DNA of 37,003 bases, taken from positions 1-37,003 of the forward strand of contig CALJDK010000210.1 in the NCBI GenBank assembly GCA_938023735.1, given 5' to 3'. This DNA is from an uncultured Acidimicrobiales bacterium (GTDB lineage: Bacteria; Actinomycetota; Acidimicrobiia; Acidimicrobiales; SHLQ01). The notes beneath the pieces were generated by a model. It saw nothing but the letters and a program-made list of their open reading frames with translations. It was not told the DNA's origin and ran no database searches. The position numbers were made by a program, and so were the translations under genes. Below, piece after piece: positions 24,537-32,934 of the stretch; the stretch's first letter is position 1, and each line of letters begins with the position of its first letter.

Positions 24537-25850
24537 TTAGATGGCTCGGTCGGCGTAGCGGGATTGATTGGTGGGGGTTTGGGTTGGTTGTGTCGTTGAG
24601 ATGGTTGCTAGGGCTGCGGTGATTGCTGCTTCGAAGTCGGCCATGACGGCAAGGTGACCAGGCGATATCATCAGATGCAGGCCTTCTTGTTGCACATCGA
24701 CTTTCCATCCGGTGCCTGGAATAGAGCGGCTTGCAGACTCGAAATCGGACCTATCCGCTCTATTCCCATGCAGCGCGGTCGCGAGCGCCTCGTTGTTTGC
24801 GGGGTCGGTGGTTCCGAACAGCACCACGCTCATCTCGGGGCGGCGTAGTACGTCGATACCGTCGGTGGCATCGAGAAACGAAACGAGTCGCTGGGTGGCG
24901 GCCAGAACGTCGGCTGCTTTGGCTTGCAAGCCCTCGCGGCCGAGGTGCACCAGCGTGGCCCACGCCCCGGCGATTGGGGGAGCGGGCCGAGTGCCGGCCG
25001 GCGTGGCCGATCCGTAGAAGCCTCCCGGCCAGTCGTCGAAACTGAAGAACTGAAATTTCAGCAGCGAGCGGTCGCGGTACATGACGACCGATGCCCCCTT
25101 ATATCCGTATCCGTACTTGTGAATATCGGCCGAGAGCGACGTGACTCCTTCGACCTCGAAGGTCCATTCCGGCACGTCCTGCCCATTGGCGGCCCAGAAG
25201 GGCAGTAGCCAACCGCCGAGGCAAGCATCGACGTGGCAAAGGATGCCGGCATCCTGGGCAAGGGCTCCGAGGTCGGTGATGGCGTCGATGACGCCATAGG
25301 GGTAACACGGTGCCGACCCCACGAGCATGGCGGTGTTGTCGGCGATTGCTGCCGCCGTTGCGACGACGTCGGCACGGCCGTCGGGCCCCACCGGAATCCG
25401 GTGCACTTCGATATCGAGGTACTTCGCTGCTTTGTCGAATGCTGGGTGCGCGGTGGAGGGAATCACGATCGACGGTTCGGGCTTGCCGAGCACCTGGCGG
25501 GCGTAATCGCGCGCCACCTGCACCGCGCAAAAGATACTTTCGGTGCCACCGGAGGTGAGGGCGCCTGACCGAGCATCGGTGCCGAACAAATCGGCCGACA
25601 TGGCGACGATCGACTGCTCCATCGCTTGCAGGCTCGGGTAGGCCATCGGGTTCAGGGCGTTGTCGTGCAGGAAGAGGTTGGCTACCTCGTGCTGCAGCGT
25701 CTCGAGATCGTCGTCGGCGGCGTTGTAGACCAAGCTAAACGCCCGCCCGCTTTTCCAGTCGAGATCGGTCTCGCGACCGGCTGCAATATCGGCCAAGAGT
25801 TCGGTGGCGTCTCTCCCGGTCTCAGGTAGCGCAGATGGATAGTCGCTCAT
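24537..25850 (-). CDS. PLP-dependent decarboxylase/lyase (sphingosine-1-phosphate lyase-like) with in-frame palindromic element
   Basis: 437 aa from ATG 25850. Group II PLP fold: LTSGGTESIFCAVQVARD binds the cofactor phosphate; HVDACLGGW holds the Asp for the pyridine nitrogen; SADIHKYGYGYKG carries Lys245 for the Schiff base. The HKYGY-KG motif and overall shape are closest to sphingosine-1-phosphate lyases, though glutamate/aspartate decarboxylase relatives share them. Expected role: C-C cleavage of a phosphorylated amino alcohol, or amino-acid decarboxylation. Codons 362-378 are repeat copy 4, placed between EALATALH and GWKVDVQQEGLHLMISPGH, which normally follow closely. The inserted peptide lies in the small C-terminal domain and the reading frame is intact. 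Confidence 0.87.
   Translation of the reverse strand: MSDYPSALPETGRDATELLADIAAGRETDLDWKSGRAFSLVYNAADDDLETLQHEVANLFLHDNALNPMAYPSLQAMEQSIVAMSADLFGTDARSGALTSGGTESIFCAVQVARDYARQVLGKPEPSIVIPSTAHPAFDKAAKYLDIEVHRIPVGPDGRADVVATAAAIADNTAMLVGSAPCYPYGVIDAITDLGALAQDAGILCHVDACLGGWLLPFWAANGQDVPEWTFEVEGVTSLSADIHKYGYGYKGASVVMYRDRSLLKFQFFSFDDWPGGFYGSATPAGTRPAPPIAGAWATLVHLGREGLQAKAADVLAATQRLVSFLDATDGIDVLRRPEMSVVLFGTTDPANNEALATALHGNRADRSDFESASRSIPGTGWKVDVQQEGLHLMISPGHLAVMADFEAAITAALATISTTQPTQTPTNQSRYADRAI
24717..24767 (-). repeat. Palindromic element copy 4 (51-bp unit), in frame inside the PLP enzyme gene
   Basis: Arms 24718-24729 and 24755-24766 are identical to copies 1-3. The centre differs from copy 1 only at two adjacent bases (TC to CT). 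On the minus strand it is exactly codons 362-378, read in the same orientation and frame as copy 2 (GNRADRSDFESASRSIP). There is no hairpin II. Confidence 0.93.
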
Positions 25851-25966
25851 GTTCGAAGGCTAGAGCATGGACATCGGCAGGAGGCGGGCGGCACTTTCGT
25901 TTCCTCGGGTTGGGGCCGGGAGGCTTGGCAGCGTGTTGCGGCGGGGGTTTGAGCTAGCGTCTTGGG

Positions 25967-27031
25967 GTGTCCGGGGAAACGAGCAGGGAGACGGCGCCTG
26001 AAGCGGTGGCGTCGCCCAGCGGTGGTGATATCGGCGGCTATGTCAAGCGGGGCGTTTTCGTCGCTCTGGCCCTTATCGCGCTCTCGTTGTTTGCGCCCCA
26101 GGTCGTCGACCGGGTTCTCGACGTACTCAGCTCGGCCGAGCGGCTCCGCACTATCCGGGCCGGATGGTTCCTGGTGATGGTCGGCCTGGAAATCGCAAGC
26201 TTTGCGTTCATGTGGTGGTTAATCCGCATCGTTCTTCCCGAGGTGTCGTGGTTTGTCGCGGCCACCAGCCAACTCACGTCGAATGCAGTCTCGCGAGTAG
26301 TGCCCGGCGGCGCTGCCGTGGGTGGTGCAACCCTGTACCGGATGTTGTCGGTCAGCGGTGTCACCGCCGCCCAGGCCGCAGGTGCTTTGGCCGCTACCTC
26401 CATCGTCTCGACTGCCGCGTTGTTTGCTATTCCGGCGGCGGGCCTGCTGATGGCGCTGTTTGGAGCACCGATCCCCGAGAGCCTGCTGTCGGTCGCCGTG
26501 GCTGGTGGTGTGCTGTTTGTACTGCTGGTGGCCATTGGAGCGATCGGTATCGCCTACACCCGCCCCCTCGAGATCGTCGGTGAGTTCCTGGGTCGCGTGT
26601 TCCGGACGGTTGGTGGCTGGTTCGGACAGAGTTGGCAGGTGGAGTCGGCGCATCTGGTGGCCGAACGCGACCGGTTGGTTGGCGTCATCGGGCAGAAGTG
26701 GCCGCAGGTTACGGTGGCGGCAGCGCTTAACTGGGTCTTCGACTACCTCACGTTGGTGGCGGCGCTGTATGCGATTGGCGCCGATCCTCGCCTGAGCTTG
26801 GTGCTCATCGCCTACGCCGGCGCTGCGGTACTGGCCATGATCCCGATTACCCCAGGTGGTTTCGGGTTTGTGGAAGTGGGGCTTACGGGCATGTTGGTGG
26901 TGTCGGGCATCAGCACTCAAAACGCGCTCCTGGCCACGCTGGCCTACCGCATCATTTCGTTGTGGGTGCCCATCGCCAGCGGCTTGTTTGCCTGGCTCGC
27001 CTTCCGCACCAAGTACCACCTCGCCGAGTAG
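25967..27031 (+). CDS. YbhN/UPF0104 (flippase-like, LPG synthase transmembrane) family protein
   Basis: 354 aa from GTG 25967. An N-terminal hydrophilic 25 residues is followed by about eight transmembrane segments (for example GVFVALALIALSLF, VMVGLEIASFAFMWWLI). Family signatures: AVSRVVPGGAAVGGATLYRML and, near the end, MIPITPGGFGFVEVGLTGML. The domain is related to the membrane part of lysylphosphatidylglycerol synthase, and members are thought to move or bind lipids. There is no soluble synthase domain here. It ends three bases before the convergent hydrolase gene. Confidence 0.85.
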   Translation: MSGETSRETAPEAVASPSGGDIGGYVKRGVFVALALIALSLFAPQVVDRVLDVLSSAERLRTIRAGWFLVMVGLEIASFAFMWWLIRIVLPEVSWFVAATSQLTSNAVSRVVPGGAAVGGATLYRMLSVSGVTAAQAAGALAATSIVSTAALFAIPAAGLLMALFGAPIPESLLSVAVAGGVLFVLLVAIGAIGIAYTRPLEIVGEFLGRVFRTVGGWFGQSWQVESAHLVAERDRLVGVIGQKWPQVTVAAALNWVFDYLTLVAALYAIGADPRLSLVLIAYAGAAVLAMIPITPGGFGFVEVGLTGMLVVSGISTQNALLATLAYRIISLWVPIASGLFAWLAFRTKYHLAE

Positions 27032-27034
27032 CGA

Positions 27035-27922
27035 TCACTCTTCCTCGTCGACACTGTTTTCGACGGAACTGTTTTCGACGGAACTGTATTCGACGGAACT
27101 GTGATCGACGGAACTCCTGCTCGCAAGGCTGCGGGCCACCAGGTCGAAGACATCGGGGTTAATCGGCATTCCCGCATGGGGCCCATCGATTTCGACATGC
27201 TCGACATCGGGATTGAGATGATCGATGCAGGCCCGCCAATCGACGACGCGATCGGATTTGGAGAAGATGGCGGTCACCGGCACGGTGAGCAAACGTTTGT
27301 TGCGTTCGTCGACTTCGGCGGCGATGGCGTCGACATCGTCGCCGCGATCCCGATAGGTAGGGGCGGACACGGTGTATTTGGGTCCACCCACAACCGGTGT
27401 TCCAAACGTGATGACCTGCTCGACAAGGTCGGGGCGGTCTCGAGCTACCTCTCGGGCGATGTAGCCACCGAGCGACCAGCCAACAAGACGAGCCTTGAGT
27501 GGCGAGGTGTCGGTGATTACCTCGGTCGATCCAGATTCTTCGGGGAGTCGGTGGTAGCGGAGCTCATACTCGAGTCGCTCGATGACCTTCGGCAGCAGCT
27601 TCGCGACGTCGCCGTGGTTGCGCCCAAGCCGCCAGCCGCGAGTGCTGAATCCACGATTGGTGAGGTAGGCCCGCAGAAGGGCGGTTGCGCTGTCGCCGGT
27701 GCCGAATCCGGGATACACCACCACCAGTTCGTGGTTGCCCCGTGACCCTTCGCGGAGCAGTCGTTTGCCGCTCGATGCCAGACGGACGAGCTCGCTAACC
27801 GATCGAAGCTCCTTGTGGAGCCCCCGCCGACTGGGCTGCTCCAGATCTGCATAGGGATCGTTTGCCGAAGGCTCGCCCGCGTTGGGGCCATCGGTATCGG
27901 GATCGGTTGGCTCGCTGACCAC
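27035..27922 (-). CDS. Alpha/beta hydrolase (lipase/esterase-like) with pentapeptide-repeat tail
   Basis: 295 aa from GTG 27922. After an acidic N-terminal 30 residues comes the hydrolase fold: HELVVVYPGFGTG (oxyanion region), the nucleophile elbow LVGWSLGGYIAREVA with Ser150, VITFGTPVVGGPKYT, then VPVTAIFSKSDRVVDW (catalytic Asp) and HVEIDGPHAGMPINPDVF (catalytic His). The GxSxG context resembles triacylglycerol lipases and PHA-type hydrolases. No signal peptide is evident. The last 25 residues are a repeat of SSVEN-like pentapeptides made by a 15-bp tandem array and ending in DEEE. It is divergent from the patatin gene. Confidence 0.85.
   Translation of the reverse strand: MVSEPTDPDTDGPNAGEPSANDPYADLEQPSRRGLHKELRSVSELVRLASSGKRLLREGSRGNHELVVVYPGFGTGDSATALLRAYLTNRGFSTRGWRLGRNHGDVAKLLPKVIERLEYELRYHRLPEESGSTEVITDTSPLKARLVGWSLGGYIAREVARDRPDLVEQVITFGTPVVGGPKYTVSAPTYRDRGDDVDAIAAEVDERNKRLLTVPVTAIFSKSDRVVDWRACIDHLNPDVEHVEIDGPHAGMPINPDVFDLVARSLASRSSVDHSSVEYSSVENSSVENSVDEEE
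27048..27115 (-). repeat. 15-bp tandem repeat at the 3' end of the hydrolase gene
   Basis: Units CGACGGAACTGTTTT (27061), CGACGGAACTGTATT (27076), CGACGGAACTGTGAT (27091), with partial units on both sides. On the minus strand each encodes a five-residue block SSVEN, SSVEY or SSVDH. Units that differ by one or two bases suggest recent expansion. Confidence 0.9.
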
Positions 27923-27999
27923 GCCTGGAGGATAGTGCTGCGACGTCGAAAGCCCCGCCTCGCCGCAGCATTCACCGCCAGCGGTGGTAGGAATGGGTA

Positions 28000-28956
28000 A
28001 TGTCCGATCGGCTTCCCCCCGTTGCCTCTTCAGCGATCCAGCCGACCGTGGTTTTGAGCGCCGGCGGACCGGTTGCGTGGATGTTTCACCTCGGTGTGCT
28101 GTCGGCGCTCGAGAGCCACGGTTGGGATCTCGCCGATTGTCATATGGTTGGTACCTCGGCGGGTTCTGCCGTCGCTGCGTCGGTGAAGTCGGGGGCCAGC
28201 CTCGACCAGGTGCACGCGGCGATGGTTTCCTCGCCTACCGACCACGACCCTCAGGCCATTTTCAACACGCTTCGGGCAGCCGGCCGAACGATTACCGAGG
28301 GCAAACTGCGCGACCGAGTTCGGCCTTTGGCACCCCGGTTTGTTCGCCAGGCACTTCCCGGTGGACGCGGTATCGCCATGGCGTTGGCGGGTGCGTTGCC
28401 CTCGGGGATCTTTCCAACGGATCCACTGAATGCGCTCCCTTCGGTGACTCGCAACGATCACTGGCCAGCGCGACTTTGGATTCCTGCGGTCGATGCGGCC
28501 ACCGGGAACGTCACCGTCTTCGGGCGAGATGCGTCAGAGGCCACCGTGGCAGATGCGGTCGAGGCGTCGTCTGCGGTTCCGGGCGTGTTTCAACCCAAGG
28601 AACTCGACGGCCGCGAGTACATCGATGGTGCAGTGTCATCGTCAACCCACGCGGCGCTTGCGGCCGAGCTGTCGCCCGGCGTTGTTGTGGTGTCGTCGGT
28701 GCAGACACGGGCGGGTCGCCGCCCGGTTCGTATCGGGGCGCGGCGACGTCTGGCCAACGAGGTTCGAGTGCTCGAAGCTCGGGGCATTCAAGTGCTGACC
28801 ATCGAACCCGATGAACAAACAATGGCCGTGGAACCCCGACTCCTTCGCCCCGGCTTTCCCGGTGCCGACGAGCTTCGGGAAGCTGGCCAACGGCTCGCTA
28901 CCGAAGCATTGGCAGAACGCGCACCAGGTGACCAGCCGACGGTTCGAGTCAGCTAG
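28000..28956 (+). CDS. Patatin-like phospholipase
   Basis: 318 aa from ATG 28000. The N-terminal strand VVLSAGGPVAWMFHLGVL is the oxyanion-hole region. VGTSAGSAVAA holds the nucleophile Ser53 (GxSxG), and EYIDGAVSSSTHA the catalytic Asp of the DG[GA] motif. These give a Ser-Asp dyad hydrolase acting on acyl chains of lipids. No signal peptide. It is four bases upstream of the ECF transporter gene on the same strand, so the two are probably co-transcribed, and divergent from another lipid-type hydrolase. Confidence 0.9.
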   Translation: MSDRLPPVASSAIQPTVVLSAGGPVAWMFHLGVLSALESHGWDLADCHMVGTSAGSAVAASVKSGASLDQVHAAMVSSPTDHDPQAIFNTLRAAGRTITEGKLRDRVRPLAPRFVRQALPGGRGIAMALAGALPSGIFPTDPLNALPSVTRNDHWPARLWIPAVDAATGNVTVFGRDASEATVADAVEASSAVPGVFQPKELDGREYIDGAVSSSTHAALAAELSPGVVVVSSVQTRAGRRPVRIGARRRLANEVRVLEARGIQVLTIEPDEQTMAVEPRLLRPGFPGADELREAGQRLATEALAERAPGDQPTVRVS

Positions 28957-28960
28957 GTCC

Positions 28961-31030
28961 ATGTCCGGCAAGACCGTTGCAAGCAAGCGCACCAACGCCC
29001 CCTCGACGCAGGCCGAGCGACCCGTCGACGAAACGAAAGGGCCGCTTGACGCGGCCGAACTGGCCGATGCGGCCATCGCAGCAGCACTGGTGTTCAGTCT
29101 GCTTGCCATCGGGCGCCTGTTGGCGGCGGGAACTGCGTTTCAGGTGCTTGGCACGGTGGTCTTTGCGGTTCTGGCGGCGCGACATCGCACCAGAACGGTG
29201 GTGTTGGCGGTAACCGGAACCGCGCTGTTCACGGTGTTGTTGGGCGGTATTGGTCCGTTGACGCAGTCGATTGTGGCGGGCCTCTTCGGCTGGACTGGCG
29301 GTGTGTCGCTCGCCAAGAAGCGATCGATTCCTCGCACCATTGCGCTGACCTTGTTGGTGGCATGGCCGCCCGTGTCCATCGCCACCGTTGGGTTCTTTGC
29401 TGTGGCCACCGAGCTGCGCGAACTCACCTTCGAGAACGTCGCGAATCAGTGGGATGGCCTCACCAACATCATGGGCGGCATCGGCAACATGATTGGTTTG
29501 GGCAACGCCGACCGGGTGAAGGAGTGGGGCGCCGACCGGCTCGACACACTCTTCCGCTGGTGGCCGCTGGCACTGCCGTTTGCCCAAATGATTATCTCGA
29601 TGCTCTACGCGCTACTTGTTCGTCGAATGTCGCGGCGGGTTCTACGCGGTGTCAACGATGCGTTGGGTCCGGTTGAGCCCCTCGCGTTGGAAACGGCGTC
29701 GTCGCTTGTGGCACCGCTTCCCCTATCGCTCGTCGACAGTGAAATTCGGCGACGCGACTATCTGGTGAATCCTTCGGTGTCGATTGCGGTCGACGACGGC
29801 GCCCATGTTGCGGTGGCTGGGCGCAACGGTGCGGGCAAGTCGACACTGCTCGACGTTTTGGCGGGAATCGTGCCCAACGATGACCTTGTCCGGCCGGGAA
29901 CTCCTGGACTCGGCCACCCCGGCGGCACGGCCTATGTGAGTCAACGGCCCGAGGGACAGGTTCTGGCCCCAACGGTTTCCGAGGACATCCGTTGGGGAGC
30001 TCCCGACGATGTCGATGTCGACGGCACGCTCACGCTGGTTGGTCTGGAAGGATTCGGCGAGCGGCTTACCAGCGAGCTCTCGGGTGGCGAGCTGCAACGT
30101 TTGGCATTGGCATCGGCTTTGGCGCGGCAGCCGTCGTTACTGCTGGCCGACGAGATCACCTCGATGCTCGACCCGGTCGGGCGCGAGCAGATCAATCAAC
30201 TGCTGCGCGACATCAACGACCGGGGCGTGGCCGTGGTGCGCACCTCACACCTTGCCGGCGATCTCGACGAAGCCGACGAGATCGTGACTATCGGCGAACC
30301 TCAGGTGCATGAACCACTCGGTCTACTCAACACGGTGTACGTGGGCCGACCGCTGCTCACACTCACCGACGTTTCATACGTGTACGACAAAGGCAAGCCG
30401 TGGGAGCGGCAGGTGCTGGTCGATATCGATATCACCGTGCACTCCGGCGAGCTGCTGCTAATCACCGGCTCGAACGGCTCGGGAAAATCGACCCTGGCTC
30501 GCATCATCGCGGGTCTGCGCTCGCCAACCAGTGGCGACGTGGAGCTCGCCAAACGGGCACCGGTGCCAGGGGCGAGCTCGGACAGCGACCCGGGCAAGAT
30601 CTGGCGGGCCATTGCATTTCAGCATGCCCGGCTTCAGCTTCTCCGGCCGACGGTCGAGGCCGAGCTGCGTTCGCTGGCGGGCGCTCATGACGTGAACGAG
30701 CGGGGTCGCCAGAGCGCCGAGCGAATTCCTCTTGCCGTGGCGGCATTGGGTCTGACCGACCTGCTCGGATCTCGGGTCGATGCTCTCAGCGGTGGCCAGC
30801 AACGACGAGTGCTCCTGGCCGGACTACTCGCCCGCGGCGCCGACGTTTTTGTGCTCGACGAGCCGTTGGCGGGTCTCGATGATGATGGGCGAGCACAGTT
30901 GGCCGATGTGGTCGATGATCTCCGCCGCCGGGGAGCCGCGGTCATCGTGGTGTCGCACGACAGCAGCTGGGGCCATGAACGGGTGACCCGCGTGCTTCGA
31001 CTCGATCAGGGACGGCTGGTCGATCCATGA
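28961..31030 (+). CDS. Fused ECF transporter protein: membrane S-like domain plus two ABC ATPases
   Basis: 689 aa from ATG 28961 (MSGKTVASKR). Residues about 35-230 hold five or six membrane segments (for example AAALVFSLLAIGRLLAAG, TALFTVLLGGIGPL). Then come two EcfA-type ATPases: Walker A GRNGAGKST near residue 287 with LSGGELQRLALASAL and LLADEITSMLD; and GSNGSGKST near residue 503 with LSGGQQRRVLLAGLL and FVLDEPLAGLD. This is the layout of mycobacterial Rv2326c-like proteins. With EcfT, which overlaps by ATGA at 31027-31030, it should form a complete vitamin or metal uptake system. The fused N-domain would be the substrate component; its ligand is unknown. Confidence 0.9.
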   Translation: MSGKTVASKRTNAPSTQAERPVDETKGPLDAAELADAAIAAALVFSLLAIGRLLAAGTAFQVLGTVVFAVLAARHRTRTVVLAVTGTALFTVLLGGIGPLTQSIVAGLFGWTGGVSLAKKRSIPRTIALTLLVAWPPVSIATVGFFAVATELRELTFENVANQWDGLTNIMGGIGNMIGLGNADRVKEWGADRLDTLFRWWPLALPFAQMIISMLYALLVRRMSRRVLRGVNDALGPVEPLALETASSLVAPLPLSLVDSEIRRRDYLVNPSVSIAVDDGAHVAVAGRNGAGKSTLLDVLAGIVPNDDLVRPGTPGLGHPGGTAYVSQRPEGQVLAPTVSEDIRWGAPDDVDVDGTLTLVGLEGFGERLTSELSGGELQRLALASALARQPSLLLADEITSMLDPVGREQINQLLRDINDRGVAVVRTSHLAGDLDEADEIVTIGEPQVHEPLGLLNTVYVGRPLLTLTDVSYVYDKGKPWERQVLVDIDITVHSGELLLITGSNGSGKSTLARIIAGLRSPTSGDVELAKRAPVPGASSDSDPGKIWRAIAFQHARLQLLRPTVEAELRSLAGAHDVNERGRQSAERIPLAVAALGLTDLLGSRVDALSGGQQRRVLLAGLLARGADVFVLDEPLAGLDDDGRAQLADVVDDLRRRGAAVIVVSHDSSWGHERVTRVLRLDQGRLVDP

Positions 31031-31797
31031 GCAGCGATGTGTTTCGCGATGTGCCGATCGATTCGGTTGTCCGGCGGCTTCGTGCCGAGTCGAAACTGCT
31101 GTCGATGGTGGCGTTATCGATGGCCTTGGTGTTTGAACCCACGTGGCTGATGATCGGTATTGCCGCCGTGCTCGGGGTTTTGATGTTCAAGCTGGCCAAG
31201 CTTCCGGTAGCGATTCTTCCCCGTCCTCCGGCCATGTTGGTGTGGGGTTTGTTCGGCGGATTCATTGGAGCGAGCGCTTCCGGTGGTGAGCCGTTTGTCG
31301 GCGGCATCGGCCTCGGCGGCGGCCTCGACTATCTGCGTTTGATCATCCTTGGTCTTGTGCTGCTTTTCTGGGCTGGCATGCTCGCTTGGACAACGGGTTT
31401 GGCCGAACTGGGTGCCGGTCTCCGGCGCCTTATCGGACCGCTTGGCCGGCTCGGGCTACCGGTTGACGAACTGGGAACCGTGTTGGCGCTTACCGTACGG
31501 GCGCTCCCGTTGGTGGCCGAGGAAGTACGGGTGGTTACCGACGTGACGATGACCCGCCCGTCGCCGCCCACCGAGGCCAAAGGTCCCGGGCTCATCGCCC
31601 ATGGATTACGTCTTACCGTCGACGCTGCCGTGGCAGTCGTTGTTGGTACCAACCGGCGGTCGCGCGATCTGGCTCGTTCGATGGTGAGCCGAGGTTCGAC
31701 CGCTGCGCCGCGACCCGAACCGATGCCGATTCGGGTGGTTGATGTGGTGGTCGTGGTTCTGGCCGTCGCGCTGACCGTGGTGTCGTTCCTGATCTGA
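31027..31797 (+). CDS. ecfT: ECF transporter transmembrane component EcfT
   Basis: 256 aa. ATG 31027 overlaps the stop of the ATPase gene (ATGA), showing translational coupling. Hydrophobic segments: LLSMVALSMALVFEPTWLM, LMFKLAKLPVAIL, MLVWGLFGGFIGAS, LIILGLVLLFWAGML, and a final VVVVVLAVALTVVSFLI. The cytoplasmic coupling helix RSRDLARSMVSRG carries the AR-[SG] type motif by which EcfT contacts the ATPases. It is the last gene of the patatin-ecfSAA-ecfT unit and convergent with the lipoprotein gene, with three bases between the stop codons. Confidence 0.88.
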   Translation: MSSDVFRDVPIDSVVRRLRAESKLLSMVALSMALVFEPTWLMIGIAAVLGVLMFKLAKLPVAILPRPPAMLVWGLFGGFIGASASGGEPFVGGIGLGGGLDYLRLIILGLVLLFWAGMLAWTTGLAELGAGLRRLIGPLGRLGLPVDELGTVLALTVRALPLVAEEVRVVTDVTMTRPSPPTEAKGPGLIAHGLRLTVDAAVAVVVGTNRRSRDLARSMVSRGSTAAPRPEPMPIRVVDVVVVVLAVALTVVSFLI

Positions 31798-31800
31798 CCG

Positions 31801-32892
31801 CTAGCTCGGCGAGAGGCGGATCGAGGCGAAGCTGCCCTCGGCCAGGGTTGCCCACCGTGCGTTGTCGACAAATGTGATCGCTTCGCCCTGAAGTTCGAAC
31901 GGTGGCTCGGCCTCACACGGTGGGGTGAGGAGCGTTTCGGCCACCGTGGTGCCTTCGGGGCGAGCCCACACCCACACGCTTCCGTAGGTGCGTACGGCAA
32001 CGAGTCGACCGTCGGGGCTTACATCGGCCGAGGTAACCAGCCCGGCTACACCTGAAAGTTCGCCGGGGTGGAATTTGGTGTCGGAGGAGGAATCCCTGAG
32101 GGCTTCGATGTCGATGGTTCCGACAAGCTGCAACTCGATCTGGGCGCCATCGACATCGGCGCCGTCGAGGCTGCCGGCAAACACCTGGGCCGGAGGAAGT
32201 TGTCCGCCGGTCGGCGACTCCTCCTTGGTGATCACGACGACCTCGTTGGCTTCGACGTCGATGGTGAGGGCTTCGGCATTATGCGGACCATCGGGATAGT
32301 TGATGAACACCACCCGGGCATTTGCTGTTTGCGCACCGACCTGGGGTTCGACGGCGACCACCAGCGGATGGCTGGTGGCCCGGTTGGCGAGGTTGTCGCC
32401 GATATCGGCCATGACGATTTGGGTTTGGCCGCCCGTGTCCCAACGCGCCATATCTTCAAGGTCCCAGAGCTGCACGCCGGCGATGGCCACCGATCCCCGA
32501 TCCTCACCGTCGGGTCCCACCGCAAACAGGCGGGCATCGGCGCCGTCGTTGAGTACCCAGAAACCGTCGTGCGTGCTGGCCTTGGCGATTCCCGACGCTT
32601 CGACGATGTCGTCGTTGCCGACGAAGCCCGCAACTTCGGGGTTCCCGACGCTACATATTCTCTCCAGTCGCCTCTCAAGTTGCTGCTGGCTCTCGGCGGC
32701 GGTGCTTGTGCTGGTCGGGGAAGTGCTGGTCGTTGTGGATGTGAACAGGTTGGTACCTGCGGAGACGCTGCTGGTGGGCGTCGTCGTCTCGAGCGTGGGC
32801 CGGGCCGGCGACGCACACCCGGCGAGCAACACGGCGAAGGCCGTGAGTGCGGCGGCCAAGGCTCGCACACCACGCTGGTCACCAGGAAGCAC
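31801..32892 (-). CDS. Lipoprotein with beta-propeller-like domain
   Basis: 363 aa from GTG 32892; GTG 32868 is the alternative, and a longer frame to 33339 runs antisense through hrpB and is not used. The signal peptide RALAAALTAFAVLLAGC has lipobox Cys26. A Thr/Ser-rich linker (TSTTTSTSPTSTSTA) follows, then a domain with IVEASGIAKASTHDGFWVLNDGADARLFAV, LWDLEDMARW, IVMADIGDNLANR and LTSADVSPDGRLVAVRTYGSVWVW. These fit a six-bladed propeller of a conserved family of unknown function (SG-A-S, NDG, D-ED-A, DIGDN motifs). Cell-surface location is expected; a substrate or binding role is not known. It is divergent from hrpB with 42 bp between starts. Confidence 0.8.
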   Translation of the reverse strand: MLPGDQRGVRALAAALTAFAVLLAGCASPARPTLETTTPTSSVSAGTNLFTSTTTSTSPTSTSTAAESQQQLERRLERICSVGNPEVAGFVGNDDIVEASGIAKASTHDGFWVLNDGADARLFAVGPDGEDRGSVAIAGVQLWDLEDMARWDTGGQTQIVMADIGDNLANRATSHPLVVAVEPQVGAQTANARVVFINYPDGPHNAEALTIDVEANEVVVITKEESPTGGQLPPAQVFAGSLDGADVDGAQIELQLVGTIDIEALRDSSSDTKFHPGELSGVAGLVTSADVSPDGRLVAVRTYGSVWVWARPEGTTVAETLLTPPCEAEPPFELQGEAITFVDNARWATLAEGSFASIRLSPS

Positions 32893-32934
32893 GCCACGAA
32901 GGCTAGGGGTTCGCGACGCCGTTAGGGTGATCGG

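Noticed and set aside
2827-24767. The dispersed palindromes as a CRISPR array
   Set aside because: Copies are thousands of bases apart, lie within genes, and have no regular spacers or cas genes.
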